Below are positions 1-8,034 of a DNA stretch of 64,000 nt, one piece after another. This DNA comes from Massilia sp. PDC64 (lineage in GTDB: Bacteria > Pseudomonadota > Gammaproteobacteria > Burkholderiales > Burkholderiaceae_D). The notes beneath the pieces were generated by a model, which had not been told where the DNA came from, ran no database searches, and saw only the letters and a program-made list of their open reading frames with translations. Positions within the stretch are counted from its first letter, which is position 1. Each line of letters starts with the position of its first letter. The stretch lies in assembly GCF_900101265.1 (NCBI RefSeq), contig NZ_FMZS01000010.1, positions 248,001-312,000 on the forward strand, in the 5' to 3' direction. Both the position numbers and the translations under genes were made by a program.

Positions 1-1853
1 TCGTCGTCGCGCAGCACGGCGCCCAGCGAGATGGTGCGCGAGCGTTCCGGCGCCAGCGGCCTCGCGCCGAAGGCCGCGGCGGCCGGATCGGCCGGGCGGA
101 ACTGGCGGGTCTGGCCCGGGGTCAGCGTGCCGGTACCCGTGTTCGACCAGTTGCTCGTCGTGCCCGTGCTCTGGTAACCCAGCGCGGCCAGGCTCGGGGC
201 GTGGAAGCCCGAGCTCAGCGTGCCGCGCAGCGCGGCCCACGGCGCCAGCTCGTAGCGGCTGGTCAGGCGGAAGTTGCGGGTCGCGCCGAAGTCCGAGTAA
301 TGCTCGTAGCGCGCGGTGGCGCCCACCTGCCAGTCGCGCGTCACGCGCGCGTCCGCGCCCGCGTAGGCGCCCAGCACGTTGCGCGTGATGTCGGTCGCGT
401 CCTGGGGCTTGATGCCTGACGTGGACGAGCCGCTGGTCGGGATACGCGACGTGTCCGATGCGTAGACCGTGCCCGGGTAGAGGGAACCGACCGTCCGGCC
501 GGCCAGCGGACCGCCCGCGTAGCCCGCCACGTCGCCGAAGTCGCCCGTGCGCCACCGCTCGTGGCGGCCCAGGAGGCCCGCCGTGACGGCGAGCGGCTCG
601 GCCAGGCCGGCGTCGACGTTCCTGACCCAGTCCGCCGTCAGGCTCGCCGTGTCGCTCTTCCAGGAGCCGAGGTAGAAATGGGTCGGGCTGGCGGCGCCGT
701 AGGCGGGATTGGCCGTGTTGTAGGTGTCGCGCTTCGTCTCGTTGTCGCCCCAGGACAGGCCGACGTCGAGCTTGCCGAATGCGGCATCGTCGACGCGCAG
801 GCCGGCCGCCGCGGCCACGTCGACGGCGCGGTAGCGCATCCAGGGCTGGTAGCCGTCCGGGTACAGCGCCAGCACGTCGTTTTCGCCGAGCCGGGTGCCG
901 TCCGTGACGGTCGGGTTGTTCGTGACGGCCTTCACGACGCGTTCCGGATTGACCCAGTTCGAACTTTCCTTGTTCGCGTAGTTGACCCAGCCATAGGCGG
1001 TGACGGCGCCGGTCAGCGGCAGCTCGGCATTCGCCAGGGCGACCTTGTCGTCGCGCTCGGCCTGGCCCCACTGGCCGTACTTCTTGTCGAACGTCGCGTT
1101 GCGGGCATCGCCGTTCGGGAACAGCTGGCGCCAGTCCGCTTCGGAGCGGTCGACGTTGGTGTTCTTCAGGCGCTGCGCGGACAGCGTCAGGAAGCCGGCT
1201 TCGCCCAGCGGCACGCCTTTCCAGGCACTGGCGTCCGTCGTGTGGCCGCCGCCGTCCGTGTAGCCGCCTGCGTGCAGGTTCGCCTCGCCGCCGCCGCTCG
1301 CGTCGCGCAGCACGATGTTGATGACGCCCGCGATGGCGTCCGACCCGTATTGCGCGGCCGCGCCGTCGCGCAGCACCTCGATGCGCGCCACGGCCGTGAC
1401 GGGAATCGTGTTCAGGTCGACGACGGTGGCCGCGGGCCACGGGTCGGTGCCCGTCAGCTGGGCCGAGGCGTTGCGGCGCTTGCCGTTCACCAGCACCAGC
1501 GTGTAGGCGGGGCTGACGCCGCGCAGCGAGGCCGAGCGCACGCCCTGGCCCTTGACGGCGTTCTGTCCCTGCGGGAAGTTGAACGAGGGATGCAGCTGGG
1601 CCAGCGCCTGGTTCAGGGTGACGGCGCCCGTTTCTTTCAGCTGGGCGGGCGTGATGACGTCGACGGGGGCGGAGCTGGTGAGCACCGTGGCATCGTGGCG
1701 GGCAGAGCCCAGCACGACGACGCTGTCGATCTGGTCGGCCGCGGCGGGGTTCGGGCCCTGCTGGGCAACCGCGGGGCCGAAGCTCGCGGCCAGCGCCAGC
1801 ACGAGCAGGCGCGGTGCCGGCGCATGGCGCAGGCGGGGAAGTTCTGGTTTCAT
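1..1853 (-). CDS. TonB-dependent outer-membrane receptor, partial at the window edge
   Basis: Energised outer-membrane uptake channel. The first 617 codons are in the window; the C-terminal barrel runs off the left edge. An N-terminal signal peptide (hydrophobic LLVLALAASFGPAVAQ) is followed by a plug domain with the hallmarks VVLGSARHD, GVRSASLRGVSPAYTLVLVN and IEVLRDGAAAQYGSDAIAGV, then barrel strands. The ATG at 1853 is the only plausible start before the signal peptide. It lies 20 bases after the upstream gene on the same strand, so it is probably the last gene of the operon that starts at 4173. The substrate cannot be read from sequence. Location behind a sigma-54 promoter shared with an organosulfur regulon suggests a sulfur-containing ligand (inference). 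Confidence 0.93.
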   Translation of the reverse strand, partial: MKPELPRLRHAPAPRLLVLALAASFGPAVAQQGPNPAAADQIDSVVVLGSARHDATVLTSSAPVDVITPAQLKETGAVTLNQALAQLHPSFNFPQGQNAVKGQGVRSASLRGVSPAYTLVLVNGKRRNASAQLTGTDPWPAATVVDLNTIPVTAVARIEVLRDGAAAQYGSDAIAGVINIVLRDASGGGEANLHAGGYTDGGGHTTDASAWKGVPLGEAGFLTLSAQRLKNTNVDRSEADWRQLFPNGDARNATFDKKYGQWGQAERDDKVALANAELPLTGAVTAYGWVNYANKESSNWVNPERVVKAVTNNPTVTDGTRLGENDVLALYPDGYQPWMRYRAVDVAAAAGLRVDDAAFGKLDVGLSWGDNETKRDTYNTANPAYGAASPTHFYLGSWKSDTASLTADWVRNVDAGLAEPLAVTAGLLGRHERWRTGDFGDVAGYAGGPLAGRTVGSLYPGTVYASDTSRIPTSGSSTSGIKPQDATDITRNVLGAYAGADARVTRDWQVGATARYEHYSDFGATRNFRLTSRYELAPWAALRGTLSSGFHAPSLAALGYQSTGTTSNWSNTGTGTLTPGQTRQFRPADPAAAAFGARPLAPERSRTISLGAVLRDD

Positions 1854-1873
1854 GGGGGTCTTCCAGGGTTGTT

Positions 1874-2929
1874 TCAAGGTGCGGGCGCCGCCGGCTTGGT
1901 GATGGCAACGTGGCCGAAGCCGATGTTGTTTTCCGTGCAGATGCGCTCGTCGCGTTCGATCACGGGCCTGCCTTTGTCGTCGTAGTTCAGCGCCACCTCG
2001 TAGTGCCAGCCGTCGACGGCGTCTTTTTCCGTGCGGCGGCGCGCGGGGATCGTGGCCGTCCACGTGCGCGTGTAGACCGTCGGATCGTCGAAGGTGGCCA
2101 CGTAGTTGTAGCGCTGGCCATCGGGGGCGAAAATGTACTTCTCGACGATGTGCACGTTCTCGCTCGCGAACTCGCCGGTGCGGCCGAACAGCGCCTTGCC
2201 GTTGTTGTTGGTGACGTCGACGACGAGCGTATTGCCTTCCCAATGGCCGCGCGAATCGGCGTTCCACAGCTTGATGTTGGCCGGCAGGTGAGGCTTGTTG
2301 TCCAGGTGGATGATGCGTGTGCCCGAGTTGAACAGGAACAGCACGTAGCCGGGATACTGGCGGATCTCGTAGCCGTGCCAGATCAGCGACTTCGGCACGC
2401 CCGCCGGCGCGCAGCGCGCCAGCGGCTCGATGTACTGTGGCTTGGTCGGATTGTGGAAGTTCTTCAGGAAGTCTTCCTGGGCTGCCTTGGCCCACGGCTG
2501 GAACGGCACCTGGCCGTCGGCCGGGTCGGTCACGCGGCTGGGCGCGCGCTGGTCGCGCGGCGGGCGCACGCGGCGCGGCGGATTCGGGTCGCCCGGGATG
2601 CCGCCCTGCGGATCGGTCCAGTTGTCGTGGTTCGCCACCGTGTTCGACCAGTGACCCTGCACGTCCGGCTGGCCGTCCGGCGTGCGCGGTCCGGTCCACT
2701 TGCCCTGTGCGATCTGGGTATAGGTCGGCTCGAACGTGATCCGGTCGGACTGCTTGAGCTGGCCCTTGGCGGGCGCCCTGGCGGCTTGCTCGGCGGCCGT
2801 CCGCGCGGCGGCGGCGGCCGTTTCGGGAAAGGATCCCGGCGGCGGGGTCTGCGCGTGCGCGGCCGATGCGGCCAGCACGCCGGCGCCGAGGACCACGCGG
2901 GCAATCGTTTGCTTGCGAACGGCGATCAT
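1874..2929 (-). CDS. Secreted protein of unknown function, paralogue of the next gene upstream
   Basis: 351 residues with an N-terminal signal peptide ending near AASAAHAQ. The middle carries a block, roughly SRGHWEGNTLVVDVTN followed by HIVEKYIFAPDG, that recurs in the neighbouring protein (SRGRWEGDTLVVDVTD and HVVERWRYLDPN). The two are therefore diverged paralogues. I know this block only from uncharacterised secreted proteins, often near TonB receptors, and no catalytic motif is evident. The start overlaps the end of the upstream gene by four bases (ATGA), implying translational coupling. This copy is longer, with an extra proline- and basic-rich stretch near residues 100-125. Function unknown. 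Confidence 0.8.
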   Translation of the reverse strand: MIAVRKQTIARVVLGAGVLAASAAHAQTPPPGSFPETAAAAARTAAEQAARAPAKGQLKQSDRITFEPTYTQIAQGKWTGPRTPDGQPDVQGHWSNTVANHDNWTDPQGGIPGDPNPPRRVRPPRDQRAPSRVTDPADGQVPFQPWAKAAQEDFLKNFHNPTKPQYIEPLARCAPAGVPKSLIWHGYEIRQYPGYVLFLFNSGTRIIHLDNKPHLPANIKLWNADSRGHWEGNTLVVDVTNNNGKALFGRTGEFASENVHIVEKYIFAPDGQRYNYVATFDDPTVYTRTWTATIPARRRTEKDAVDGWHYEVALNYDDKGRPVIERDERICTENNIGFGHVAITKPAAPAP

Positions 2930-3723
2930 TGTTGGGCTCCTTGTGCCTGGGCCGGCGGCTTCGGCGGATAGAACTGGTCGTATTCCTGCGTGAAGCGGTA
3001 GTCCTCGATCAGCTGGAAATTCTTCTCGCGGTGGCGGTGCAGCAGCACGGACAGCGTCCACGGGCGGCTGTACACGTCGGGGTCTTCCAGCGTGGCCTTG
3101 TACTCGATCGTGTTCGGATCGAGGTAGCGCCAGCGTTCGACGACGTGCAGCTTCTCGCCGTGGAAGTTGCCGGCCCGGTCCAGCCAGGTCTCGTCGTTGA
3201 AGTCGGTCACGTCCACGACGAGCGTGTCGCCCTCCCAGCGGCCGCGCGAATCGCCGAGCCAGAACTCGTTGCGGTCGCCGCCTGGATGCTTCGTGCCGTT
3301 GGTGTGGATGGTCCGCACCGAGTGGCCGAACTGGTGGACGATGGTCAAATCGCGCGGGCGCTGGAATACCTGGAACGGTGCCGGGTAATAAATCCCGCGC
3401 GGCACACCCAGCGTCCAGCCCTTGACGCGCGGGTCTTCCGTCGCGCGCGCCGCGAAGTTCTTCTTTTTCTGCTCGAGGGCGGCCGGCAGGTACGGGATGT
3501 TGCCGCCTTCGACGATGCCCGCCCCGGGCGGCGCGTCGGCACGCGCGGCATGCGGTTCCAGGTCGTAGTCGGCGGAGGTCGTCGCTTCCCAGATGCCCGA
3601 AAAGTCCGGCTTGCCGTTCTGGCGGGGGATCTTGCCGTCGGCCCCGTGGGCCGCGCCCAGCCACAGGGCCAGGCCGGCGGCGAGGAGGGCACGGGCGACG
3701 CGGTGTGTCGTTTCCTTGTTCAT
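2926..3723 (-). CDS. Secreted protein of unknown function with WEGDTLVVDVTD block
   Basis: 265 residues: a signal peptide (ALLAAGLALWLGAAHGAD), then an N-terminal NGKPDFSGIWE segment and the shared core WEGDTLVVDVTDFNDETWLD. A putative ribosome-binding site AAGGA precedes the ATG. It lies between a DUF6152-like gene (9-base gap) and its longer paralogue (4-base overlap), so it is mid-operon. I know the family only as hypothetical proteins; no cofactor or active-site motif stands out. Tight packing with a TonB receptor and control by the promoter at 4228-4243 suggest an exported accessory role in the use of some compound, but that is inference. Confidence 0.8.
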   Translation of the reverse strand: MNKETTHRVARALLAAGLALWLGAAHGADGKIPRQNGKPDFSGIWEATTSADYDLEPHAARADAPPGAGIVEGGNIPYLPAALEQKKKNFAARATEDPRVKGWTLGVPRGIYYPAPFQVFQRPRDLTIVHQFGHSVRTIHTNGTKHPGGDRNEFWLGDSRGRWEGDTLVVDVTDFNDETWLDRAGNFHGEKLHVVERWRYLDPNTIEYKATLEDPDVYSRPWTLSVLLHRHREKNFQLIEDYRFTQEYDQFYPPKPPAQAQGAQQ

Positions 3724-3732
3724 GCAGGTCCT

Positions 3733-4173
3733 TTACTGGGCCGCGCCGGGCACGGGCGCGTCCTGCGCGCCGCCGGTCTGGAAGGTGCGGCCATCCGCCA
3801 GCGTCACGTACACGCTGTAGCCGAGCGCCTCGCCGTTCTTCGAGCGGAAGCCCTGGATATGCACGGGCTGCCCCACTTTCAGGTCGGACTTCGACAGGCC
3901 CTTGTTGGCCAGTGAGTTCGGCGCGCCGAATTCGACGCCCCAGTTGGTGACCTTGCCGTCCGGGCCCGTGACGTCGAAGTACAGCCAGCTGTGCGGGTTG
4001 ACCCACTTGGCCTTGGTGATGGTGCCTTTCAGGTCGATCGGTTGCTTGGCATCGAATTCGGCCGCGAACGCGTGGTGGGCCTGGACGCCGGAAGACGACA
4101 GCAGCAGGCCGAGGCCGGCGGCGCCGAACAGCAGGGGCAGGGCGCGCGTACGCAACAGGTTCTGGATTTTCAT
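3733..4173 (-). CDS. DUF6152-like small secreted protein
   Basis: 146 residues. A signal peptide (LLFGAAGLGLLLSSSGVQA) is followed immediately by HHAFAAEFDA, then GTITKAKWVNPHSW, the two conserved blocks I associate with DUF6152. The ATG at 4173 is chosen over an in-frame upstream one because GGGAG lies just before it and the signal peptide begins there. It is the first gene of a four-gene minus-strand operon that ends in a TonB receptor. A near-consensus sigma-54 promoter lies 55 bases upstream. The paired N-terminal His and later NPH suggest metal binding, which is unproven. Confidence 0.8.
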   Translation of the reverse strand: MKIQNLLRTRALPLLFGAAGLGLLLSSSGVQAHHAFAAEFDAKQPIDLKGTITKAKWVNPHSWLYFDVTGPDGKVTNWGVEFGAPNSLANKGLSKSDLKVGQPVHIQGFRSKNGEALGYSVYVTLADGRTFQTGGAQDAPVPGAAQ

Positions 4174-4227
4174 GATGACTCCCGTAGTTATGGAGCGCTC
4201 GGTCGCGCACTCCTTCATACGGGCTTC

Positions 4228-4243
4228 TGCAAACGCCATGCCA
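4228..4243 (-). promoter_or_regulatory. Sigma-54 (-24/-12) promoter, leftward
   Basis: Read on the minus strand the site is TGGCATGGCGTTTGCA, which fits TGGCAYGR-N3-TTGCW with correct spacing. It lies 55 bases upstream of the DUF6152-like gene and 74 bases from the palindrome at 4317-4332, a normal enhancer distance for sigma-54 activation. Confidence 0.75.
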
Positions 4244-4316
4244 GAAGGGCAGGCCAGGCCAAGTGCCTGTCGCTAAAGGGCTTTTCCAACGGGGCTGCGG
4301 GCCACGGGCAGTGCGG

Positions 4317-4332
4317 TGGTGCGCTGCCACCA
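4317..4332. promoter_or_regulatory. Candidate enhancer (UAS) palindrome for the SfnR-like activator
   Basis: TGGTGCGCTGCCACCA, an inverted repeat TGGTGC-N4-CCACCA lying between two divergent sigma-54 promoters. The same 16-base design occurs at 20313, 20337 and 16640, each 50-90 bases from a sigma-54 promoter. This makes it a strong candidate binding site for the enhancer-binding protein encoded at 21487-22596. Confidence 0.65.
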
Positions 4333-4405
4333 GGCGGCAACCACAGGCTGCTGCGTTCGCAACAGCGCCTGCCCGCTTGCACGCGGTTTTCCCCGTGTGA
4401 TGGGT

Positions 4406-4421
4406 TGGCATGCTTCGTGCA
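4406..4421 (+). promoter_or_regulatory. Sigma-54 (-24/-12) promoter, rightward
   Basis: TGGCATGCTTCGTGCA fits the -24/-12 consensus with one change (G for T at the first base of the -12 element). It ends 34 bases before the ATG at 4455. The same 34-base gap recurs between the -12 element and the ATG at 20428 and at 16541. Confidence 0.72.
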
Positions 4422-4454
4422 CAAAGGCCGATACCACCACCACTGGAATACCGC

Positions 4455-4943
4455 ATGCATGTTTACGACCTGATCCTGCGCCTGCAGGACACCGACTTCA
4501 GCACCTGGCTGCGCGAGTCGCAATACGCCTTTCCCCTGATCGAAGCCGCGCACCTGCTGGGGCTCGCGCTGTCGTTCGGCCTGATCCTGGTGACGGACCT
4601 GCGCCTCACGGGACTGCTGCTGCGCCGGATTCCGCTGGCCGACCTGCTGGACCAGCTGCGCCGGTACGTGTTCGGCGGCTTCGCGCTGACCTTCGCGACC
4701 GGCATCCTGCTGTTCGTGGCCGAACCCGAGACGCTCGTGAACAACCTGCCGTTCTGGCTGAAGGTCGCCTGCATGGTCCTCGCCTGCATCAACGCGCTCG
4801 TGTTCGAGGTGCGCTTCGGCCACCGCGCGCAGCAATGGGCCAACGGTCCCGTCCTGCCGGCCGGCGCCACGCTGGCCGGCTGGGTGTCCCTCGTGTTCTG
4901 GACGCTGGCGACGATCTTCGGCCGTTCCATCCCTTACTACTGA
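4455..4943 (+). CDS. Small integral membrane protein, DUF6644-like
   Basis: 162 residues with about four to five membrane segments. The opening ESQYAFPLIEAAHLLGLALS resembles the DUF6644-type family of bacterial membrane proteins, and the next gene shares that architecture. The start at 4455 is preferred over an in-frame ATG at 4410 because 4410 lies inside the sigma-54 promoter. It is first in an operon with a second membrane protein and a haem-c-motif lipoprotein, which suggests a membrane redox or quinone-linked unit. No cofactor ligand is certain, although a few buried His (AAHLLG) could bind haem (inference). Confidence 0.8.
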   Translation: MHVYDLILRLQDTDFSTWLRESQYAFPLIEAAHLLGLALSFGLILVTDLRLTGLLLRRIPLADLLDQLRRYVFGGFALTFATGILLFVAEPETLVNNLPFWLKVACMVLACINALVFEVRFGHRAQQWANGPVLPAGATLAGWVSLVFWTLATIFGRSIPYY

Positions 4944-4949
4944 CATCGC

Positions 4950-5429
4950 ATGACCATGAATCCTGTCCAATTCCTCGGCTGGCTGCAGGAAAGCCCGCCG
5001 ATCCTGCTGCTGCGCGGCGCCAATCACCTCGTCATCGAAGTCACGGAAGTGGCGCACGTACTGGGCCTCGTGTCCTTCCTGGCGGCGCTGCTGCTCGTGA
5101 ACCTGCGCCTGTTGGGCCTCGGCTTGCGGCGCCAGAGCGTCCCCGAGGTCGCCGCCGCCGCCGCGCCCCTGCTGTGGACCGGCCTGGGGCTGACCCTGGC
5201 GACGGGGACGATCCTGTTCCTGTCCGGTCCCGTGCGCTACTACCTGAACAGCGCGTTCCAGCCCAAGATGGCGCTGCTCGCGCTGGCGCTGGTCGTGCAG
5301 GTCGCGCTGTACCGGCGCGTGGTGCGCCTGCAGGCGCCGTCCGCGGCGCTGGGCCGCGCCGTCGGCGGCGCGTCGCTGTTGTTGTGGCTCGGCGTGGGCC
5401 TGTGCGGCCGCGCCATCGGCTATGTGTGA
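4950..5429 (+). CDS. Small integral membrane protein, partner of the upstream gene
   Basis: 159 residues, four to five hydrophobic helices, with IEVTEVAHVLGLVSFLAALL matching the EAAHLLGLALS region of its neighbour, so the two are paralogues that may form a heterodimer. It starts six bases after the upstream stop; a second ATG two codons in (4956) is possible, and neither has a strong ribosome-binding site, suggesting coupled translation. No enzymatic motif seen. The context points to an electron-transfer membrane module with the CxxCH lipoprotein that follows. Confidence 0.78.
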   Translation: MTMNPVQFLGWLQESPPILLLRGANHLVIEVTEVAHVLGLVSFLAALLLVNLRLLGLGLRRQSVPEVAAAAAPLLWTGLGLTLATGTILFLSGPVRYYLNSAFQPKMALLALALVVQVALYRRVVRLQAPSAALGRAVGGASLLLWLGVGLCGRAIGYV

Positions 5430-5436
5430 GGCGGGC

Positions 5437-6015
5437 ATGCGCAACCGGATTCTTGCCGCATGCTTGCTGCTCGCGACCCTGGGCGGCTGCGCGCGCGACG
5501 GGGCGCCCACGGCCGCCGTGTCCCCGTTCGAGCCGCGGGCGTCGATCCAGGAAGTGATGCAGTCGATCGTCGACCCGTCGGCCGACGCGTTGTGGGAAGC
5601 CGTCAGTACGGACGTGGGCCCGAACGGCACGGAAGAGCACCAGCCGCGCACGGACGCGGAATGGCTGGCCGTACGGCGTTACGCCATCGCCCTGGCCGAA
5701 GGCGCCAACCTGCTGTCGCAGCCGCGCGCCGTCGCCCATGGCGCCGCGACGCTCGAGGATGCGCACGTGGAAGGCATCAACGACGCCGCGCAGGTGCGGG
5801 CCGCCATCGACGCCGACCCGGCCGCCTTCACGGCCCACGCGCAGGCGCTGCACGCGGCCGCGCGCGAGGCCGTGAACGCGATCGACGCGCGCGACGCCAG
5901 GCGCCTGCTGGACGCCGGCGAGCGCGTGGACGCGGCGTGCGAAGCCTGCCATACGCGCTACTGGTATCCGCACGATGTCAAGCCGGTGTGGCCGGCGAAG
6001 CTCGGCAAACCCTGA
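5437..6015 (+). CDS. Lipoprotein with a single CxxCH haem-c motif
   Basis: 192 residues. The lipobox LATLGGC predicts lipidation of Cys near residue 17, after a short hydrophobic signal. The C-terminal CEACHTRYWYP provides one CxxCH haem attachment site in a helical protein, resembling the cytochrome c' (four-helix) type with haem at the C-terminus. The ATG at 5437 is chosen over one at 5422 because it opens the signal peptide. As a membrane-anchored periplasmic cytochrome it could pass electrons to or from the two membrane proteins encoded just upstream (inference). No second haem or Met ligand is obvious. Confidence 0.82.
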   Translation: MRNRILAACLLLATLGGCARDGAPTAAVSPFEPRASIQEVMQSIVDPSADALWEAVSTDVGPNGTEEHQPRTDAEWLAVRRYAIALAEGANLLSQPRAVAHGAATLEDAHVEGINDAAQVRAAIDADPAAFTAHAQALHAAAREAVNAIDARDARRLLDAGERVDAACEACHTRYWYPHDVKPVWPAKLGKP

Positions 6016-7524
6016 ATGAAGAGCGTCCTGCCCGCAGCCAGGACCGTGATCGGGCTGGCTGCCGACGGCACCCCGATAACGGCACTCGTGGGCGACGACG
6101 CAACGGGGTATGCGACGCACCGGCTGCGCGTCCTGCTGATCGGGACGTCGGAGCAGCACCTGGCCCGCATCTTCGACTGGTTTCATTCCGCCGCGTCCGG
6201 GTTGGCGCGGTTCACACTGACCGTCGTGCGCGATCCGGTGCCGGCCGCGAGTTACCCGCCGCAAGGCGAGGCGTATGCCGCCGCGCCGGAGGCGCACTGC
6301 CTGTGGCGCTGGACGGGTATCCACGCGCCGGACGTGGTCCTGATCGAGGGAACGGCAACGCGTCCCGACGACCTCGGGTCGCAGCTGGGCCGCGTTGCGG
6401 CGGCCGGCGTCGGCATCATCCCCGTCATCCGGCTGGCGCGGCTGTCGGAAGCGACGCTCGCGGCGGCGCTGAACGGCTGGCAGGGCGGACCGTCACCCGC
6501 GCGCCTGGAAATGTGGCGCCGCCTCGCGCGCACGCCGGGCGAGATTGCCGGACAACTCAGCGCGCGTTATGCGAACCGGCTCGACGAGGCCGTGTATATC
6601 CCCGCCATGGCGCTGGTCGGCCGTCTTCGCCTGGGCGAGACGGCTGCCGTGGAGGCGATCGTCGCTCCCTATCTGGACGGACGAAAACAGGCGCTGGCGG
6701 GCTTGACCAGCAGCCATTTCGGCGGCCATCTGCTGTTTGCGGAACTGGCCGCCATCACGGGAAAAACGGCCTACCTGGATTTGGCCCGCGCCGCGGCCGA
6801 TCTCGCGTTCGACGAGCATGGCCGTGCGCGCGAGGCGATGCCGTTGCACGACGAGATGAGCGATTCGCTGTTTCTCGTGTGCCCTCTGCTCGCCCAGGTC
6901 GGCGCGTTGACCGGGAACGGGGATTACGTGGCCATGTGCGGACGGCACATGCGGTTCATCCGGCAGCGCACCTGGCGCGACGATGGACTGTACCGGCACT
7001 CACCGCTGAACGACGCGGCCTGGGGGCGCGGCAACGGCTTCGCCGCACTGGGCCTGGCATGGAGTCTGGACCACCTGCCGGCGGGCGACCAGGTGCGCAC
7101 CGAGGCGCTGGACGCGTTCCGGGCCCATATGAAGGCGCTCCTGGCCCATCAGGATACGGCGGGCATGTGGCATCAGGTGATCGACGTCCCGGGCAGCTAC
7201 CGGGAGCTGAGTGCCACCTGCATGATCGCGGCGGCGCTGGCCCGGGGGCTGCGCAATGGATGGCTGCCCGCGGCGCCGTACGGCGCGGCACTCGCCCGGG
7301 CCTGGTACGCGATTCGCTCCCGTATTTCCGGCGCGGGCGAGCTGGTGGACGTCTGCGCCGGCACCGGCAAGCAGGACAGCCTGCGGGCCTATCTCGCACG
7401 GCCGGCACTGCTCGGCATGGACCCCAGGGGCGGGGCCATGGCGCTGCTGATCGCGACCGAGTTGATGGCGGACGGGCGCCACTGCCGCACAGGTCAGCCC
7501 CCGGTGGTGCGGGGGAGCGCGTGA
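6016..7524 (+). CDS. GH88/GH105-like glycoside hydrolase with an unusual N-terminal domain
   Basis: 502 residues. The C-terminal two thirds look like an (alpha/alpha)6 unsaturated-uronyl hydrolase: MPLHDEMSDSLFLVCPLLAQ, then WGRGNGFAALGLAW, then MWHQVIDVPGS, matching the GH88/105 order. The first ~180 residues (RVLLIGTSEQH, YPPQGEAYA, LWRWTGIHAPDVVLIEG) look like a separate alpha/beta domain, perhaps a degenerate M14/aspartoacylase-like fold, but this is uncertain. There is no signal peptide, so it is probably cytoplasmic. It begins directly after the upstream TGA without a clear ribosome-binding site. Its 3' end overlaps the convergent flavin reductase gene by 31 bases. Its link to the sulfur regulon is only positional. 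Confidence 0.75.
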   Translation: MKSVLPAARTVIGLAADGTPITALVGDDATGYATHRLRVLLIGTSEQHLARIFDWFHSAASGLARFTLTVVRDPVPAASYPPQGEAYAAAPEAHCLWRWTGIHAPDVVLIEGTATRPDDLGSQLGRVAAAGVGIIPVIRLARLSEATLAAALNGWQGGPSPARLEMWRRLARTPGEIAGQLSARYANRLDEAVYIPAMALVGRLRLGETAAVEAIVAPYLDGRKQALAGLTSSHFGGHLLFAELAAITGKTAYLDLARAAADLAFDEHGRAREAMPLHDEMSDSLFLVCPLLAQVGALTGNGDYVAMCGRHMRFIRQRTWRDDGLYRHSPLNDAAWGRGNGFAALGLAWSLDHLPAGDQVRTEALDAFRAHMKALLAHQDTAGMWHQVIDVPGSYRELSATCMIAAALARGLRNGWLPAAPYGAALARAWYAIRSRISGAGELVDVCAGTGKQDSLRAYLARPALLGMDPRGGAMALLIATELMADGRHCRTGQPPVVRGSA

Positions 7525-8033
7525 AAGGCCTTGTTCATGTAGACGAGCGGATCCACCCGGTCGGCGGGCGCCAGATGGATACCGGTGACTTCCCCGAGGA
7601 ACAGCGTATGCGTCCCGTACGAGAACGCTTCCACGACCTTGCACTCGATCGCCGCCAGCGCGGTCGCCAGCCGTAGCGGACCGGACCCCGTCCGTTCGAA
7701 CGCACCGACCTTGAACCGCTCGTTGCGCCGGGCGGAGCTGCCGAAGATGTCGACGAGGCCGCGATCCTGCGCGGCGAGCAGGTTGACGCAGAACGCGCCG
7801 CACGCATCGATGACGGGATGCGCGGAACTCGACTGGTTCACGCAGACGAGCAGCGTCGGCGGGTCCATGCTGACCGAGACGACGGATGTCGCGATCAGGC
7901 CGGCGTGGCCATGGTCCGGGCTCCCGCTCGTCACCAGCGACACGCCCGACGCGAGCCGCCGCATGGCGTCCTTGAACAGCGATACGCGCTGTTCCAGATC
8001 GACGATGTCGGCCGGGGGATGGATGGCGTTCAT
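7494..8033 (-). CDS. Flavin reductase (FMN reductase partner of monooxygenases)
   Basis: 179 residues of the flavin-reductase-like family: LASGVSLVTSG at the N-terminus, LIATSVVSVSMDPPTLLVCV, then FCVNLLAA. These enzymes reduce FMN with NAD(P)H and hand FMNH2 to two-component monooxygenases. Here the obvious client is the SsuD-type enzyme at 15378-16541. It is the last gene of the long minus-strand operon, one base after the aldolase stop. The start at 8033 is the Met before the conserved N-terminus; upstream in-frame sequence is a shadow of the aldolase gene. The family also includes HpaC/RutF-type reductases, so the exact partner is inferred. Confidence 0.88.
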   Translation of the reverse strand: MNAIHPPADIVDLEQRVSLFKDAMRRLASGVSLVTSGSPDHGHAGLIATSVVSVSMDPPTLLVCVNQSSSAHPVIDACGAFCVNLLAAQDRGLVDIFGSSARRNERFKVGAFERTGSGPLRLATALAAIECKVVEAFSYGTHTLFLGEVTGIHLAPADRVDPLVYMNKAFHALPRTTGG

Positions 8034-8034
8034 G

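Noticed and set aside
561-1985. 474-codon plus-strand frame at the left edge
   Set aside because: It lies opposite the partial TonB receptor, crosses the gene boundary at 1853-1874, and has no recognisable domain.
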